From positions 1 to 33,475 of the forward strand of contig JAUHXY010000015.1 in assembly GCA_030426785.1 (NCBI GenBank): a DNA stretch of 33,475 nucleotides, given 5' to 3'. Below the pieces are notes generated by a model, which ran no database searches, had not been told where the DNA came from, and saw only the letters and a program-made list of their open reading frames with translations. A program made the position numbers and the translations under genes. Positions 11,736 through 18,833 of this stretch are shown one piece after another (the stretch's first letter is position 1; each line of letters opens with the position of its first letter). The stretch comes from a bacterium. Lineage in GTDB: Bacteria; Planctomycetota; UBA1135; GCA-002686595.

Positions 11736-11776
11736 TTTCCACTTCGGCATTTCCTCTTCGGCATTTCCCCTTCGGC
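11735..11776 (+). repeat. Three tandem 14-bp repeats abutting tRNA-Ala
   Basis: The unit ATTTCCNCTTCGGC occurs three times head to tail (11735-11748, 11749-11762, 11763-11776). Only the seventh base differs (A, T, C). The first copy begins at the last base of the tRNA CCA end. A terminator follows. Confidence 0.9.
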
Positions 11777-11803
11777 CATTTGGCCGGGTGAGCCCCGCAG
11801 CAG

Positions 11804-11828
11804 CCCCGATCCTCCTCGGGGTTTTTTT
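11804..11828 (+). terminator. Rho-independent terminator of tRNA-Ala
   Basis: The 6-bp stem CCCCGA/TCGGGG (11804-11809 with 11816-11821) has a 6-nt loop and is followed by seven T. It lies 35 nt before the end of the convergent rnd gene. Confidence 0.92.
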
Positions 11829-11862
11829 GTGCCCGGCGCGACCGTTCCGCCCGACCGGCGCT

Positions 11863-13080
11863 TTAGCGGCTGCGCCGACGCCGTCCGCCCGAACGCTGGA
11901 TGGCGGTGCCGTTCGCCAGATCCCGTTCGAAGCGGTCGATGCAGCGCAGGAGGTCGTCAGCGAACCACTCCATCTGCCAATCTTCCAGGCCGGCGACCCG
12001 TTGCAGGTCCGACTCGCTGGACGGCCGCTCGATCGCGGTGCGCGCCAAGGCGGTGCGGTGGAGCAGATAGGCCGCCTCGATGTTGCGCGCCTCCGCTGCT
12101 TTCTTACGCACCTGCTTCAAGCGGTCGTGCAGCTCGGAAGCCTCCTCGTCCATCGGCTCGACCCCCGCCTTGCGCGGAGGCGCGGGCATGCGCTGGATCG
12201 GTTGGGCATCCAGACCATCTTCGATGGCGTCCAAAATGTCATCGCCGTAGCGCGAACGCACTAGCCCCGAACAACCTTTGATCTTGCCGAGGGCGGCCAG
12301 GGACAAGGGGCGTTGCTGGGCCAAGTCGATGAGCGTGTGGTTGCTGATCACGCGGAACGGCGGCACATCGCGTTCCTGGGCGAGGCGATCGCGCAAGATG
12401 AACAGTTCGCGCAAAATGGCGCGCGCTTGCGGTCGCAGGTGGCGCGCGCCTTTGACGCGCACCCAATCATCCGGGCGAAAGGCATGGGACGGCGGTTCGA
12501 TGCCCTCCAAGCGGCGGCACTCGGTGTCCAACACCATGGTCAAACCTTGGGCCTCCAGCTCTTCGGCTTGCCGTTCGTACAGCTCAACCAAGTAGTGCGT
12601 GTCGAGGCGCGCGTAGGAGATTTGCTCGGGGCTGAGGGGTCGTTTGGACCAATCGGAGCGCTGCATCGACTTGTCCAGCTCCACGCCGAAATGGTCGTGC
12701 AACACCGACGCGAGCCCCGGTGACTTGCTGCCTAAAATGGCCGCAGCGACGCGCGTGTCGAACAAAGCGGCAAACGAAAACCCGAAGTCGCGCTTGAGGA
12801 TCAAGACGTCGAACTCGGAGTCGTGGAACAGCTTGATGCGCTTCGGATCGGCCAGAACTTCGCCCAACCCGTGCAAATCTACCTCAGCGAGCGGGTCGAT
12901 GATGTAGTCGCGCTCACCCGCCGTCACCTGCACGAGGCAAACGTTTTCGCGATAGCTGTGGAAGCCGTCGGCTTCCGTATCGATCGCCACCACGCGCTCC
13001 CCGTCCAGATCCTCCAACAGACGCTCCAAGGCGCGATCGTCTTCGATCAGCGTGGGGGGAGCGAGGTTGCGCTGGGTCAT
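11863..13080 (-). CDS. rnd: Ribonuclease D
   Basis: This is a 3'-5' exoribonuclease that trims tRNA precursors and other stable RNAs in the cytoplasm. The length of 405 aa fits the family. The DEDDy catalytic set is complete: Asp34 and Glu36 in IDTEADG, Asp91 in HDSEFD, Tyr156 and Asp160 in SYARLDTHYL. An HRDC domain follows (about 215-295), and a second helical region with an Arg-rich tail (GGRRRRSR) ends the protein. It lies downstream of tRNA-Asp on the same strand and faces tRNA-Ala, so it sits between two possible substrates. Both tRNAs encode CCA, so maturation needs exact 3' trimming. Confidence 0.95.
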   Translation of the reverse strand: MTQRNLAPPTLIEDDRALERLLEDLDGERVVAIDTEADGFHSYRENVCLVQVTAGERDYIIDPLAEVDLHGLGEVLADPKRIKLFHDSEFDVLILKRDFGFSFAALFDTRVAAAILGSKSPGLASVLHDHFGVELDKSMQRSDWSKRPLSPEQISYARLDTHYLVELYERQAEELEAQGLTMVLDTECRRLEGIEPPSHAFRPDDWVRVKGARHLRPQARAILRELFILRDRLAQERDVPPFRVISNHTLIDLAQQRPLSLAALGKIKGCSGLVRSRYGDDILDAIEDGLDAQPIQRMPAPPRKAGVEPMDEEASELHDRLKQVRKKAAEARNIEAAYLLHRTALARTAIERPSSESDLQRVAGLEDWQMEWFADDLLRCIDRFERDLANGTAIQRSGGRRRRSR

Positions 13081-13461
13081 GGGCAGGGTTTTGGAAGTGG
13101 CGGGAAAGGGGAAAGTCCGAGGTAGAAACGAGAGGAGCCCAAGGGGACAGGAAACGCCGCCTTGGGGCCTTTGCGCGCCAGTGTAGCACCCACGTGTGCT
13201 TCGAGCTGCTCAGGAGTTCTCACCAGGGGGCGAGAGGAGCCCCACAGGGCAAAGGGCCCTAGCAAGCGTCCCTTTTTGGGTGTAGCCCAACCACACGAGG
13301 AGTCCCAGTGGAGCGACACGAGCCTGAGCACGGGCATCCTTCGACCTGGCATTCCCGGCTTGGAAGGCAGTGCGATTCCTGCGGAACGCTGGCTTAGGTC
13401 GCCACAAACGATTTCGCGGAAGACCCGATCCGTGGCGGGGAACTCCTGGGAGAGACAGGAG
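13081..13461. other. 381-bp spacer between tRNA-Asp and rnd
   Basis: I see no convincing gene here; open frames on both strands lack coding character. It holds a 7-bp hairpin (ACTCCTG 13442-13448 with 13456-13462) directly after the tRNA 3' end, the hairpin AGCAC/GTGCT (13185-13189 with 13196-13200), and a 12-bp direct repeat CGAGAGGAGCCC (13129-13140 and 13231-13242). The rnd promoter or a processed leader may lie here. Confidence 0.4.
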
Positions 13462-13462
13462 T
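13442..13462 (-). terminator. Hairpin directly after tRNA-Asp
   Basis: A perfect 7-bp stem with a 7-nt loop starts at the last base of the encoded CCA on the minus strand. Only two T follow, so it is a weak terminator or a 3' processing signal, and some transcription may continue into rnd. Confidence 0.4.
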
Positions 13463-13538
13463 GGCGAGGGCGACGGGACTTGAACCCGCAACCTCCGGCG
13501 TGACAGGCCGGCACTCTAACCAATTGAGCTACGCCCCC
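13462..13538 (-). tRNA. tRNA-Asp (anticodon GUC)
   Basis: This is a 77-nt cloverleaf on the minus strand. The acceptor stem GGGGGCG/CGCCCTC has one G:U pair. The D-arm is GCTC/GAGT. The anticodon arm CCGGC-CTGTCAC-GCCGG has GUC at 13504-13502. The T-arm is GCGGG-TTCAAGT-CCCGT. The discriminator is G73, as aspartate tRNAs require, and CCA is encoded. G34 makes it a substrate for queuosine modification, whose precursor is made by QueC encoded upstream on this strand. Confidence 0.97.
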
Positions 13539-13567
13539 GCACGGGGACCCCCATTTGGGGGACGCGG

Positions 13568-13595
13568 AGTATAGCCAGGGACCGGGGGCTGTCCA
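13568..13595 (-). promoter_or_regulatory. Sigma-70-type promoter of tRNA-Asp
   Basis: On the minus strand, -35 TGGACA (13595-13590) and -10 TATACT (13573-13568) are separated by 16 bp. Each matches five of six consensus bases. It lies about 30 nt upstream of the tRNA 5' end, so the tRNA need not depend on transcription from queC-mazG. Confidence 0.75.
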
Positions 13596-13685
13596 GGGCC
13601 AACCGGTGGCTTTTTCGGGTCGAGCCGGCGTGGGCTGCGCTCCCCGACGGGCGTGCCAGGGGGGTTCCGTGCCCTGCCGGGGACC

Positions 13686-14567
13686 CTAGCGAGTCTGGCG
13701 CTTGGCGGCCTTCCAAGCGGCTTCGAGTTCGGGAACCGAAGCCCCTTGTAGACGCTCTCCGAGCGTCTCTTCCACCACGCGGAAGCGCGTTTCAAAGCGG
13801 CGGGCGGCTTCGCGGCAGGCCCGCTCAGGGTCGAGGCCCATGTAGTTCGCAAAGATGGCGGTCGCGGAGAGCAAGTCCCCTAACTCCGCTTCGATGCGTT
13901 CGCGCGCGCCCGCATCGAGCTCCGGTTTGCGTTCAGCGGCCAAAGCTTCCGGGGGCAAAACTTCGCGTAGTTCGCGCCACTCCTCCTCCACCTTGTCCCA
14001 AGCGCCCTGCACGTTGGACCAACGAAAGCCCGCCGAAGTGGTCTTCGAAACGATGCGCGCCATGCGCGTCAGGGCCGACAAACCCTTGGGCAGTCCACTC
14101 AAAACGCTTTGGTCCTGTTGCCCTTGGGCTTCCCGCTCCGCGCGCTTGATGTCCTCCCATTGACTGAGGACCTGTTCCGATTCGGTTTGCACCTCGTCCC
14201 CGAACACGTGGGGATGGCGATGCACCAGTTTCTGCGCCGAGCGCAAGGCCGCCTTCCCCAGGTCATACCGGCCTTCGTCCTGGGCGATGCGACACATCAA
14301 CAAGGTGCACATCAACACGTCCCCCGCTTCGACGGTCGCCTCGTCCCGGTCACCCGTTTCGATGGCTTCGATCCACTCGCAGGCTTCTTCCACCAGGGAA
14401 GGGCCCAAACTCGTTTCGGTCTGCTTGAGGTCCCAGGGACAGCCGTCCGCGGGCCGCCGCAAGCGATCGATGACCGCGAGCAGCATGCGAAACGAGGTGA
14501 TGCGCTCGTCGTCCGGGGCGACCGGTTCGAGGGGCCAATCGGCGAAAGCGTCGTCGGGAGAACTCAT
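13686..14567 (-). CDS. mazG: Nucleoside triphosphate pyrophosphohydrolase MazG
   Basis: This 293-aa enzyme hydrolyses NTPs and dNTPs to monophosphates and pyrophosphate and is thought to clear aberrant nucleotides or lower ppGpp. It has the tandem MazG layout. The first domain contains the entry motif CPWDLKQT and the metal ligands in LVEEACEWIEAI followed by EAGDVLM. The second domain carries KVEEEWREL and EAELGDLL. The ATG at 14567 overlaps the queC stop (ATGA at 14567-14564), so translation is probably coupled. The same frame stays open upstream across queC, but that part is out of register with the real gene there. N-terminal residues 1-20 (SSPDDAFADWPLEP) are a lineage-specific extension. 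Confidence 0.95.
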   Translation of the reverse strand: MSSPDDAFADWPLEPVAPDDERITSFRMLLAVIDRLRRPADGCPWDLKQTETSLGPSLVEEACEWIEAIETGDRDEATVEAGDVLMCTLLMCRIAQDEGRYDLGKAALRSAQKLVHRHPHVFGDEVQTESEQVLSQWEDIKRAEREAQGQQDQSVLSGLPKGLSALTRMARIVSKTTSAGFRWSNVQGAWDKVEEEWRELREVLPPEALAAERKPELDAGARERIEAELGDLLSATAIFANYMGLDPERACREAARRFETRFRVVEETLGERLQGASVPELEAAWKAAKRQTR

Positions 14568-15277
14568 GCGGGGCGCGTTTGGTAAGGAATCGGGTCGGTC
14601 CGGCCCGCCTCGGCAAAGCCTTTCAGGCGCAGCAAACAAGCATCGCAAGCGCCGCAGGCCAGCACGCGATCGCCCTCGACCAACGGGTCGTAACAGGTGT
14701 GCGTCAAGCCGAGGTCCACGTTGAGTTGCTCGGCGCGGCGCACGATGTCGGCTTTGCTCATGGTCAAGAGCGGGGCTTCGACGTGAAAACGTTGCCCGTG
14801 CTCGGTGCCGGCGGCGGTGGCCTTGTTGGCCAGGGCTTCGAAGGCGCGCAAAAACTCCGGCCGGCAGTCGGGGTAGCCCGAATAGTCCACTTGGTTCGCA
14901 CCCAAAAAGAGGTGTCGCGCACCGAGCACCTCGGCCCAACCGAGCGCGATGGCCAGGAAGATTGTGTTGCGAGCTGGAACGTAGGTGGAGGGCACACCTT
15001 GGCCGATGCTTTCGGGGGAGCGCGCCTTGGGAACCTCCAGATCGGCGGTCAGGGCGGAGCCTCCGATGGCGGACAAGTCCACCCGCACGCGGCGCAGGTC
15101 GGCTACCCCCTGGGCCTTGGCGACCCGTTCCGCGGCCGTCAGCTCGACCCGGTGACGTTGTCCGTAATCGATCACCAAGGCGACACACTGGAAGCCCCGC
15201 GCCCGGGCCTCAGCCAGGGTGACAGCGCTGTCCATGCCACCGGACACCAAACAGACGGCCAAGGGGGCGTCGCTCAT
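14564..15277 (-). CDS. queC: 7-cyano-7-deazaguanine (preQ0) synthase QueC
   Basis: This 237-aa enzyme converts 7-carboxy-7-deazaguanine to preQ0 with ATP and ammonia, in the queuosine pathway. The N-terminal PP-loop is clear (LVSGGMDSAVT). STYVPARNTIFL and GANQVDYSGYPDCRPEF are family signatures. The zinc site is built from the Cys in HTCYDP and the three in ACGACDAC. The stop overlaps the mazG start. tRNA-Asp(GUC), a queuosine acceptor, lies 1 kb downstream on the same strand. No preQ1 riboswitch is visible upstream. A TAGGCT hexamer 9 nt before the ATG and the absence of a Shine-Dalgarno hint at a very short leader. Confidence 0.97.
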   Translation of the reverse strand: MSDAPLAVCLVSGGMDSAVTLAEARARGFQCVALVIDYGQRHRVELTAAERVAKAQGVADLRRVRVDLSAIGGSALTADLEVPKARSPESIGQGVPSTYVPARNTIFLAIALGWAEVLGARHLFLGANQVDYSGYPDCRPEFLRAFEALANKATAAGTEHGQRFHVEAPLLTMSKADIVRRAEQLNVDLGLTHTCYDPLVEGDRVLACGACDACLLRLKGFAEAGRTDPIPYQTRPA

Positions 15278-15362
15278 AGGAGCAGCAGCCTACGGGGGGC
15301 TTTTTGGGGTCGCTAGCGCCCCTCAGGTCATTTTCTGCCTGATTTTTGGGGAGATAGGCCCC

Positions 15363-15399
15363 TTGACTGTTCTGCCTGCACCGATACAGTTAGAACAGT
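15363..15399 (+). promoter_or_regulatory. Promoter and probable operator of the GntR/ABC operon
   Basis: The -35 TTGACT (15363-15368) and -10 TACAGT (15385-15390) are separated by 16 bp. A perfect 8-bp inverted repeat, ACTGTTCT (15366-15373) and AGAACAGT (15392-15399), overlaps the -35 and flanks the -10, with 26 bp between half-site starts. This suits a dimeric GntR repressor. ACAGTT also occurs twice in tandem (15386-15391, 15395-15400). The predicted transcript starts about 9 nt before the ATG. Confidence 0.65.
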
Positions 15400-15405
15400 T
15401 CCGCC

Positions 15406-15786
15406 ATGTTCCGCATCCAGCCGCAAGACCCCGAGCCCCTGTTCCAGCAGTTGGCTGGCCAGGTGAAAGAAGCCGTCGGACAAGGCCTCCTGCAGGAGGG
15501 CGACAAGCTGCCCTCGGTGCGGGAATTGGCCCGCCAAGTCACCGTCAACCCGAACACGGTGGTCAAGGCCTACGACCTGCTCGAGCAGGAAGGGGTCATC
15601 TACCGGCGCCAAGGTGCGGGCTGCTTCGTGACCGGCAAAACCACCAACCTGGGCCTGCCGGAGCGCCGCAAACGCCTGGGGCAAATCATGGCGCAGGCTG
15701 CAGCCGAAGGCGGCCTGCTGGGGTTTGACGGCCCGGCCATGCAGGACGCCCTCGCCGAACAGATTCGCAAGTTGCACAAGGAGTAG
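15406..15786 (+). CDS. GntR-family regulator, YtrA subfamily
   Basis: This is a 126-aa DNA-binding repressor of the short YtrA type, which lacks a large effector domain. The winged helix-turn-helix spans about 10-75 (LFQQLAGQVKEAV, then DKLPSVRELARQVTVNPNTV as the recognition region, then the wing GVIYRRQGAGCFV). A short helical tail (about 85-126) serves dimerisation. YtrA-type genes usually precede and control an ABC transporter, as here, where the ATPase starts 7 nt after this stop. The inverted repeat over the promoter suggests autoregulation. No Shine-Dalgarno precedes the ATG. Confidence 0.93.
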   Translation: MFRIQPQDPEPLFQQLAGQVKEAVGQGLLQEGDKLPSVRELARQVTVNPNTVVKAYDLLEQEGVIYRRQGAGCFVTGKTTNLGLPERRKRLGQIMAQAAAEGGLLGFDGPAMQDALAEQIRKLHKE

Positions 15787-15793
15787 GAAACCC

Positions 15794-16738
15794 ATGCAAG
15801 TCGTCACCCAGACGCCCGCTATCGAATTCGACAACGTCTATCGCCATTTCGACGAGGAAGAAGTCCTGCGAGGACTGAGCTTCCAAGTTCAGGAGGGCGA
15901 GATCTTTGCTTTCCTCGGGCGCAACGGGACGGGCAAGACGACGGCCTTGCGCATCTTGATGGGCCGCTTGGCCGCCCACCACGGAGAGACGCGCGCCTTG
16001 GGGAAACCGAGCTCCCGCTTCGGCCCGGCCGATCGCGCGCAAATCGGTTACGTGACCGAAGGGCACCAACTGCTTCCCGAGCTCGACCTAAAGAGCACGT
16101 TGGCATTCGAAGCGGGCACTCGCCGCAATTTCCAGCGCCGCTTCGCCGAAGAGGCCTTCGGCCGCCTCGGTCTGAAGCTCAACAAGAACATCTTCAAGCT
16201 CTCCCGCGGTCAACGGGCGCAGGTTTCCCTCATCCTGACGGTGGCCAGCGGACCGCGGGTGTTGGTGCTCGACGACCCGGCGTTGGGGCTGGACGTGGTG
16301 CTGCGGCGCGAGTTCCTCGACGCCATGATCGACTTCTTGTCTGGCCAAGGCACGACGGTCCTGTTTTCGTCGCACATTTTGACGGACGTGGAGCGCATTG
16401 CGGATCGCGTTGGCATCTTGCACGCGGGCCGATTGTGCGTCGATGCGCCTTTGGCCGAGCTCAAGCAACGGGTGCGGCTCTTCGAGTGGCAACACCGTAA
16501 CGGCGCCGAACCGCCCGCCTTGCCCGAGGTCCTGCGCAGCGAGCGCACCCCCAGCGGCTTCGCGGTGAGCCTCTTGGACCCCACGCCGGAGATCCTCCAG
16601 CGCTTAACCGTGGATGGCGCGCGGCTGTCCGAAGGAACGACGCCGACGCTCGAGGAACTGTTCCTGCACCTGACCATCGACGAGCGGCACACCGGACTGC
16701 TCTCCCCCCTCCACGCGGCCTCCGAATCCCACGCCTAG
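15794..16738 (+). CDS. ABC transporter ATP-binding protein (YtrB-like)
   Basis: This 314-aa nucleotide-binding subunit powers the permease encoded next. Walker A is GRNGTGKTT (about residues 43-51), the signature is LSRGQRAQV, the D-loop is GLD, and the switch His is in SSHIL. Walker B reads VLVLDDPALGLD: the usual catalytic Glu is Asp161 (nt 16274-16276), which may slow hydrolysis. About 90 C-terminal residues form an extra domain, as in YtrB/CcmA-type exporters. The ATG at 15794 has AGGA about 7 nt upstream and is preferred over upstream in-frame codons that overlap the regulator. It is the second gene of the regulator-ATPase-permease operon. The substrate is unknown. Confidence 0.92.
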   Translation: MQVVTQTPAIEFDNVYRHFDEEEVLRGLSFQVQEGEIFAFLGRNGTGKTTALRILMGRLAAHHGETRALGKPSSRFGPADRAQIGYVTEGHQLLPELDLKSTLAFEAGTRRNFQRRFAEEAFGRLGLKLNKNIFKLSRGQRAQVSLILTVASGPRVLVLDDPALGLDVVLRREFLDAMIDFLSGQGTTVLFSSHILTDVERIADRVGILHAGRLCVDAPLAELKQRVRLFEWQHRNGAEPPALPEVLRSERTPSGFAVSLLDPTPEILQRLTVDGARLSEGTTPTLEELFLHLTIDERHTGLLSPLHAASESHA

Positions 16739-16761
16739 GCCCAGAATTCTAGGAGTCTCCC

Positions 16762-18762
16762 ATGCGCGCCCTCTATCTCAAGAACTGCATCGTCGTGCTC
16801 TTCTTCGTGCCGGCCGGTCTGGCCATCCTGACCGCGCTCGTCTTCGAACAAGGTTTTCACGACACCTTCGTGACGCCCGATCCGCGCTACTTCAACTCGC
16901 TTGCGTTTGCGATTCCGATTTGGGCGGTGCTCTACGGCTTAGCGGCCGGGGTGCAAGACGAGCTGCGCGGCAAACAGGACTACCTGTACCATCGCGGATG
17001 GTCGGCCGCCCGTATCTTCTGGGGCCAGATCGGGGTGTACGCGACGAGCCTCTTGCTGTGCATGCTCTTCCCGTTCCTCTTGATGGCAGTGATCGGCGAC
17101 TCGCCGTTCCCGGCGGATTACTGGGGCGAGGGTCTCGTACGACTCGCTGGCATGTCCTTGCTCTTGCCGTGTTTTGCCGCGGGCTTCTTCGTGACCCAGT
17201 TGCCGCTGCCCGCCGTCGTGCGAGGAATCCTGTTGATTCCGATGGTCTATTGGGTGATCGGCCCGGAAATCGATAAGACTTTGGGGCACCAGATCGTCTC
17301 GGACCCCGCAGGGCTCTTCCTGGGCCACCTCGGTGTGACTTTGCTTTTGTTTGGCGGTGCATGGCTGGGGTTCTCAGGGGGTCGGGATCGCGACTTGCCG
17401 ATCGCACGCTGCGCCTCAGGACCATTGATCCTCGTGCTGATCGCCGTCGGTTGGTCCGTGCATTCGTGGGCCAACATCGGTACCGAGGAGATTCTGTCCG
17501 AGGCCAATCGGGTGCACCTTTCGGTTGCTGCGGACGGCAGCGTGCATCCCACGCAGCGGGTGTATGACCGTAAAGCGCAAGTGATCCGGCGCTATCGGTT
17601 GGATCCGAAAACCCACGCGGTGTTGCAGGAAGATCCTGATCTGCAACCCATCGATCGGTACAGCGATCCGAATCGGTTGAACGCGCTCGCCACCCGCCAG
17701 AGGGTCTACTCGGGTGCCCTTGAGGTGGAACACGCGCAATACGTCGAGTCGTTTGCTCACGATCCGCAAGGGTCCGTGACCCACCTGGTACAACATGCCC
17801 GCGGCGAAGGAACCAAGCTGGTGCTCACCCGCCCCGACGGTCCGTTTTCTCCCCAAGCCTCGATCGTCAACAAAGACCGACGCTCATGGGACGCAACCGT
17901 GTTCGTCGGCGATCCGGCCGATGGCACCCTCTGGTTCGTCGACTTCGCAGATCGCGACCCCGCCTATCAACAGTTCGCACTTCCCGAGGGCGAGTCGTTC
18001 CAATCCTGGAGCCATTTGCGTAGCTCCCTGGAAAAGGAGGCCGTAGCGCTAGCTGGCTTGGCTCCGGAAGATGCGGATCCGGAAACGGAGGGGCAGCGGC
18101 GCTCGGTGGCTTTCCTGTTGACCGACGCTGGTCTGCGGGGCCTAGACCTGCGCACGCGCCAACTCTGGAACGTGCACGAGTCCGTGGTGCAACCATGGCG
18201 CGAGGCCGGCTACCGCACCGACGCGCACCTGTTGGTGCATCGTGTCGACGACAACCTGCTCACGCCTACCGACGAAGTACGCGATCAGCAAGGCGAGGTG
18301 GTGTTCCGCTACACCTACGCCCCACGCGCCAAAGCGGAGGTCGGCTCCGCTGCCGTGGTGTGGGGCCTGAGCGTGTTGCGTTCTCCCCTCCTGCACCCCA
18401 AAGCCTTCGGCAACACCCGCACGATGTACGCGGGTAGCGCACAGGACTCGGAAGGCATTCAGCCCCTTCGAGCGCTGTCGGTGCGGCCGCTCACGACGGG
18501 CGTCCTTCGCTGGGAGGGCTGGAGCCGATCGGCTTGGCCGGCTTGGGGTCTGCTGGGCCTTGGCATCGTCGGCGCTGCGCTGGTTTTGCGTCGCCGGGGC
18601 GTGCCCGTCACGCGGTTAGCTTGTTGGGGTGCGGCCGTGCTCCTATTCGGATGGCCGGCCGTGCTCCTCGCCCTGCTCGTGGAAACGCGGCGCGCCTATC
18701 GGCCGGTCCACCTTCTGTCGCCAGAAGAGATCCCCAAGGCTTGGATTCGAGCCGCCGGGTAG
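16762..18762 (+). CDS. Large ABC-2-like permease with an extracytoplasmic domain
   Basis: This 666-aa membrane subunit pairs with the ATPase encoded 23 nt upstream. A clear Shine-Dalgarno AGGAG (16751-16755) sets the start. The N-terminal part (to about 235) contains around six hydrophobic helices, beginning IVVLFFVPAGLAILTALVF. The middle (about 240-585) is soluble and polar, with beta-strand repeats (TLWFVDFADRDPAYQQF, GLRGLDLRTRQLW) suggesting a propeller-like domain outside the membrane. Two further helices (about 593-612, 621-642) and a short cytoplasmic tail end the protein. This is longer than typical YtrC/D permeases, with the large domain inserted between helix groups. The role could be export of a lipid or peptide, or sensing envelope stress. 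Confidence 0.85.
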   Translation: MRALYLKNCIVVLFFVPAGLAILTALVFEQGFHDTFVTPDPRYFNSLAFAIPIWAVLYGLAAGVQDELRGKQDYLYHRGWSAARIFWGQIGVYATSLLLCMLFPFLLMAVIGDSPFPADYWGEGLVRLAGMSLLLPCFAAGFFVTQLPLPAVVRGILLIPMVYWVIGPEIDKTLGHQIVSDPAGLFLGHLGVTLLLFGGAWLGFSGGRDRDLPIARCASGPLILVLIAVGWSVHSWANIGTEEILSEANRVHLSVAADGSVHPTQRVYDRKAQVIRRYRLDPKTHAVLQEDPDLQPIDRYSDPNRLNALATRQRVYSGALEVEHAQYVESFAHDPQGSVTHLVQHARGEGTKLVLTRPDGPFSPQASIVNKDRRSWDATVFVGDPADGTLWFVDFADRDPAYQQFALPEGESFQSWSHLRSSLEKEAVALAGLAPEDADPETEGQRRSVAFLLTDAGLRGLDLRTRQLWNVHESVVQPWREAGYRTDAHLLVHRVDDNLLTPTDEVRDQQGEVVFRYTYAPRAKAEVGSAAVVWGLSVLRSPLLHPKAFGNTRTMYAGSAQDSEGIQPLRALSVRPLTTGVLRWEGWSRSAWPAWGLLGLGIVGAALVLRRRGVPVTRLACWGAAVLLFGWPAVLLALLVETRRAYRPVHLLSPEEIPKAWIRAAG

Positions 18763-18787
18763 GGCCTTCCGACAGCCCAAAAAACGC

Positions 18788-18813
18788 GGGGGCGGCCGTT
18801 CCAAGCCGCCCCC
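18788..18813. terminator. 9-bp GC hairpin with an A-run on its 5' side
   Basis: The stem GGGGGCGGC/GCCGCCCCC (18788-18796 with 18805-18813) has an 8-nt loop and follows the permease stop by 25 nt. Six A (18779-18784) precede it, so the T-tract that makes an intrinsic terminator exists only on the minus strand. Confidence 0.5.
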
Positions 18814-18820
18814 CATGGCC

Positions 18821-18826
18821 TACCCT
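18821..18826 (+). promoter_or_regulatory. Possible -10 box of a leaderless mrp transcript
   Basis: TACCCT fits TANNNT and ends 7 nt before the mrp ATG. No Shine-Dalgarno is present. Transcription would begin at or next to the start codon. Confidence 0.35.
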
Positions 18827-18833
18827 ACCCACC

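Noticed and set aside
13077-13523. A coding frame over the tRNA-Asp/rnd spacer
   Set aside because: It runs through the tRNA and has no coding character.
14568-15188. An N-terminal extension of mazG through queC
   Set aside because: It is Arg/Pro-rich and out of frame with queC, and the ATGA overlap marks the real start.
15278-15362. A preQ1 riboswitch before queC
   Set aside because: I find no H-type pseudoknot pattern with an A-rich tail; the segment is only GC-rich with short inverted repeats.
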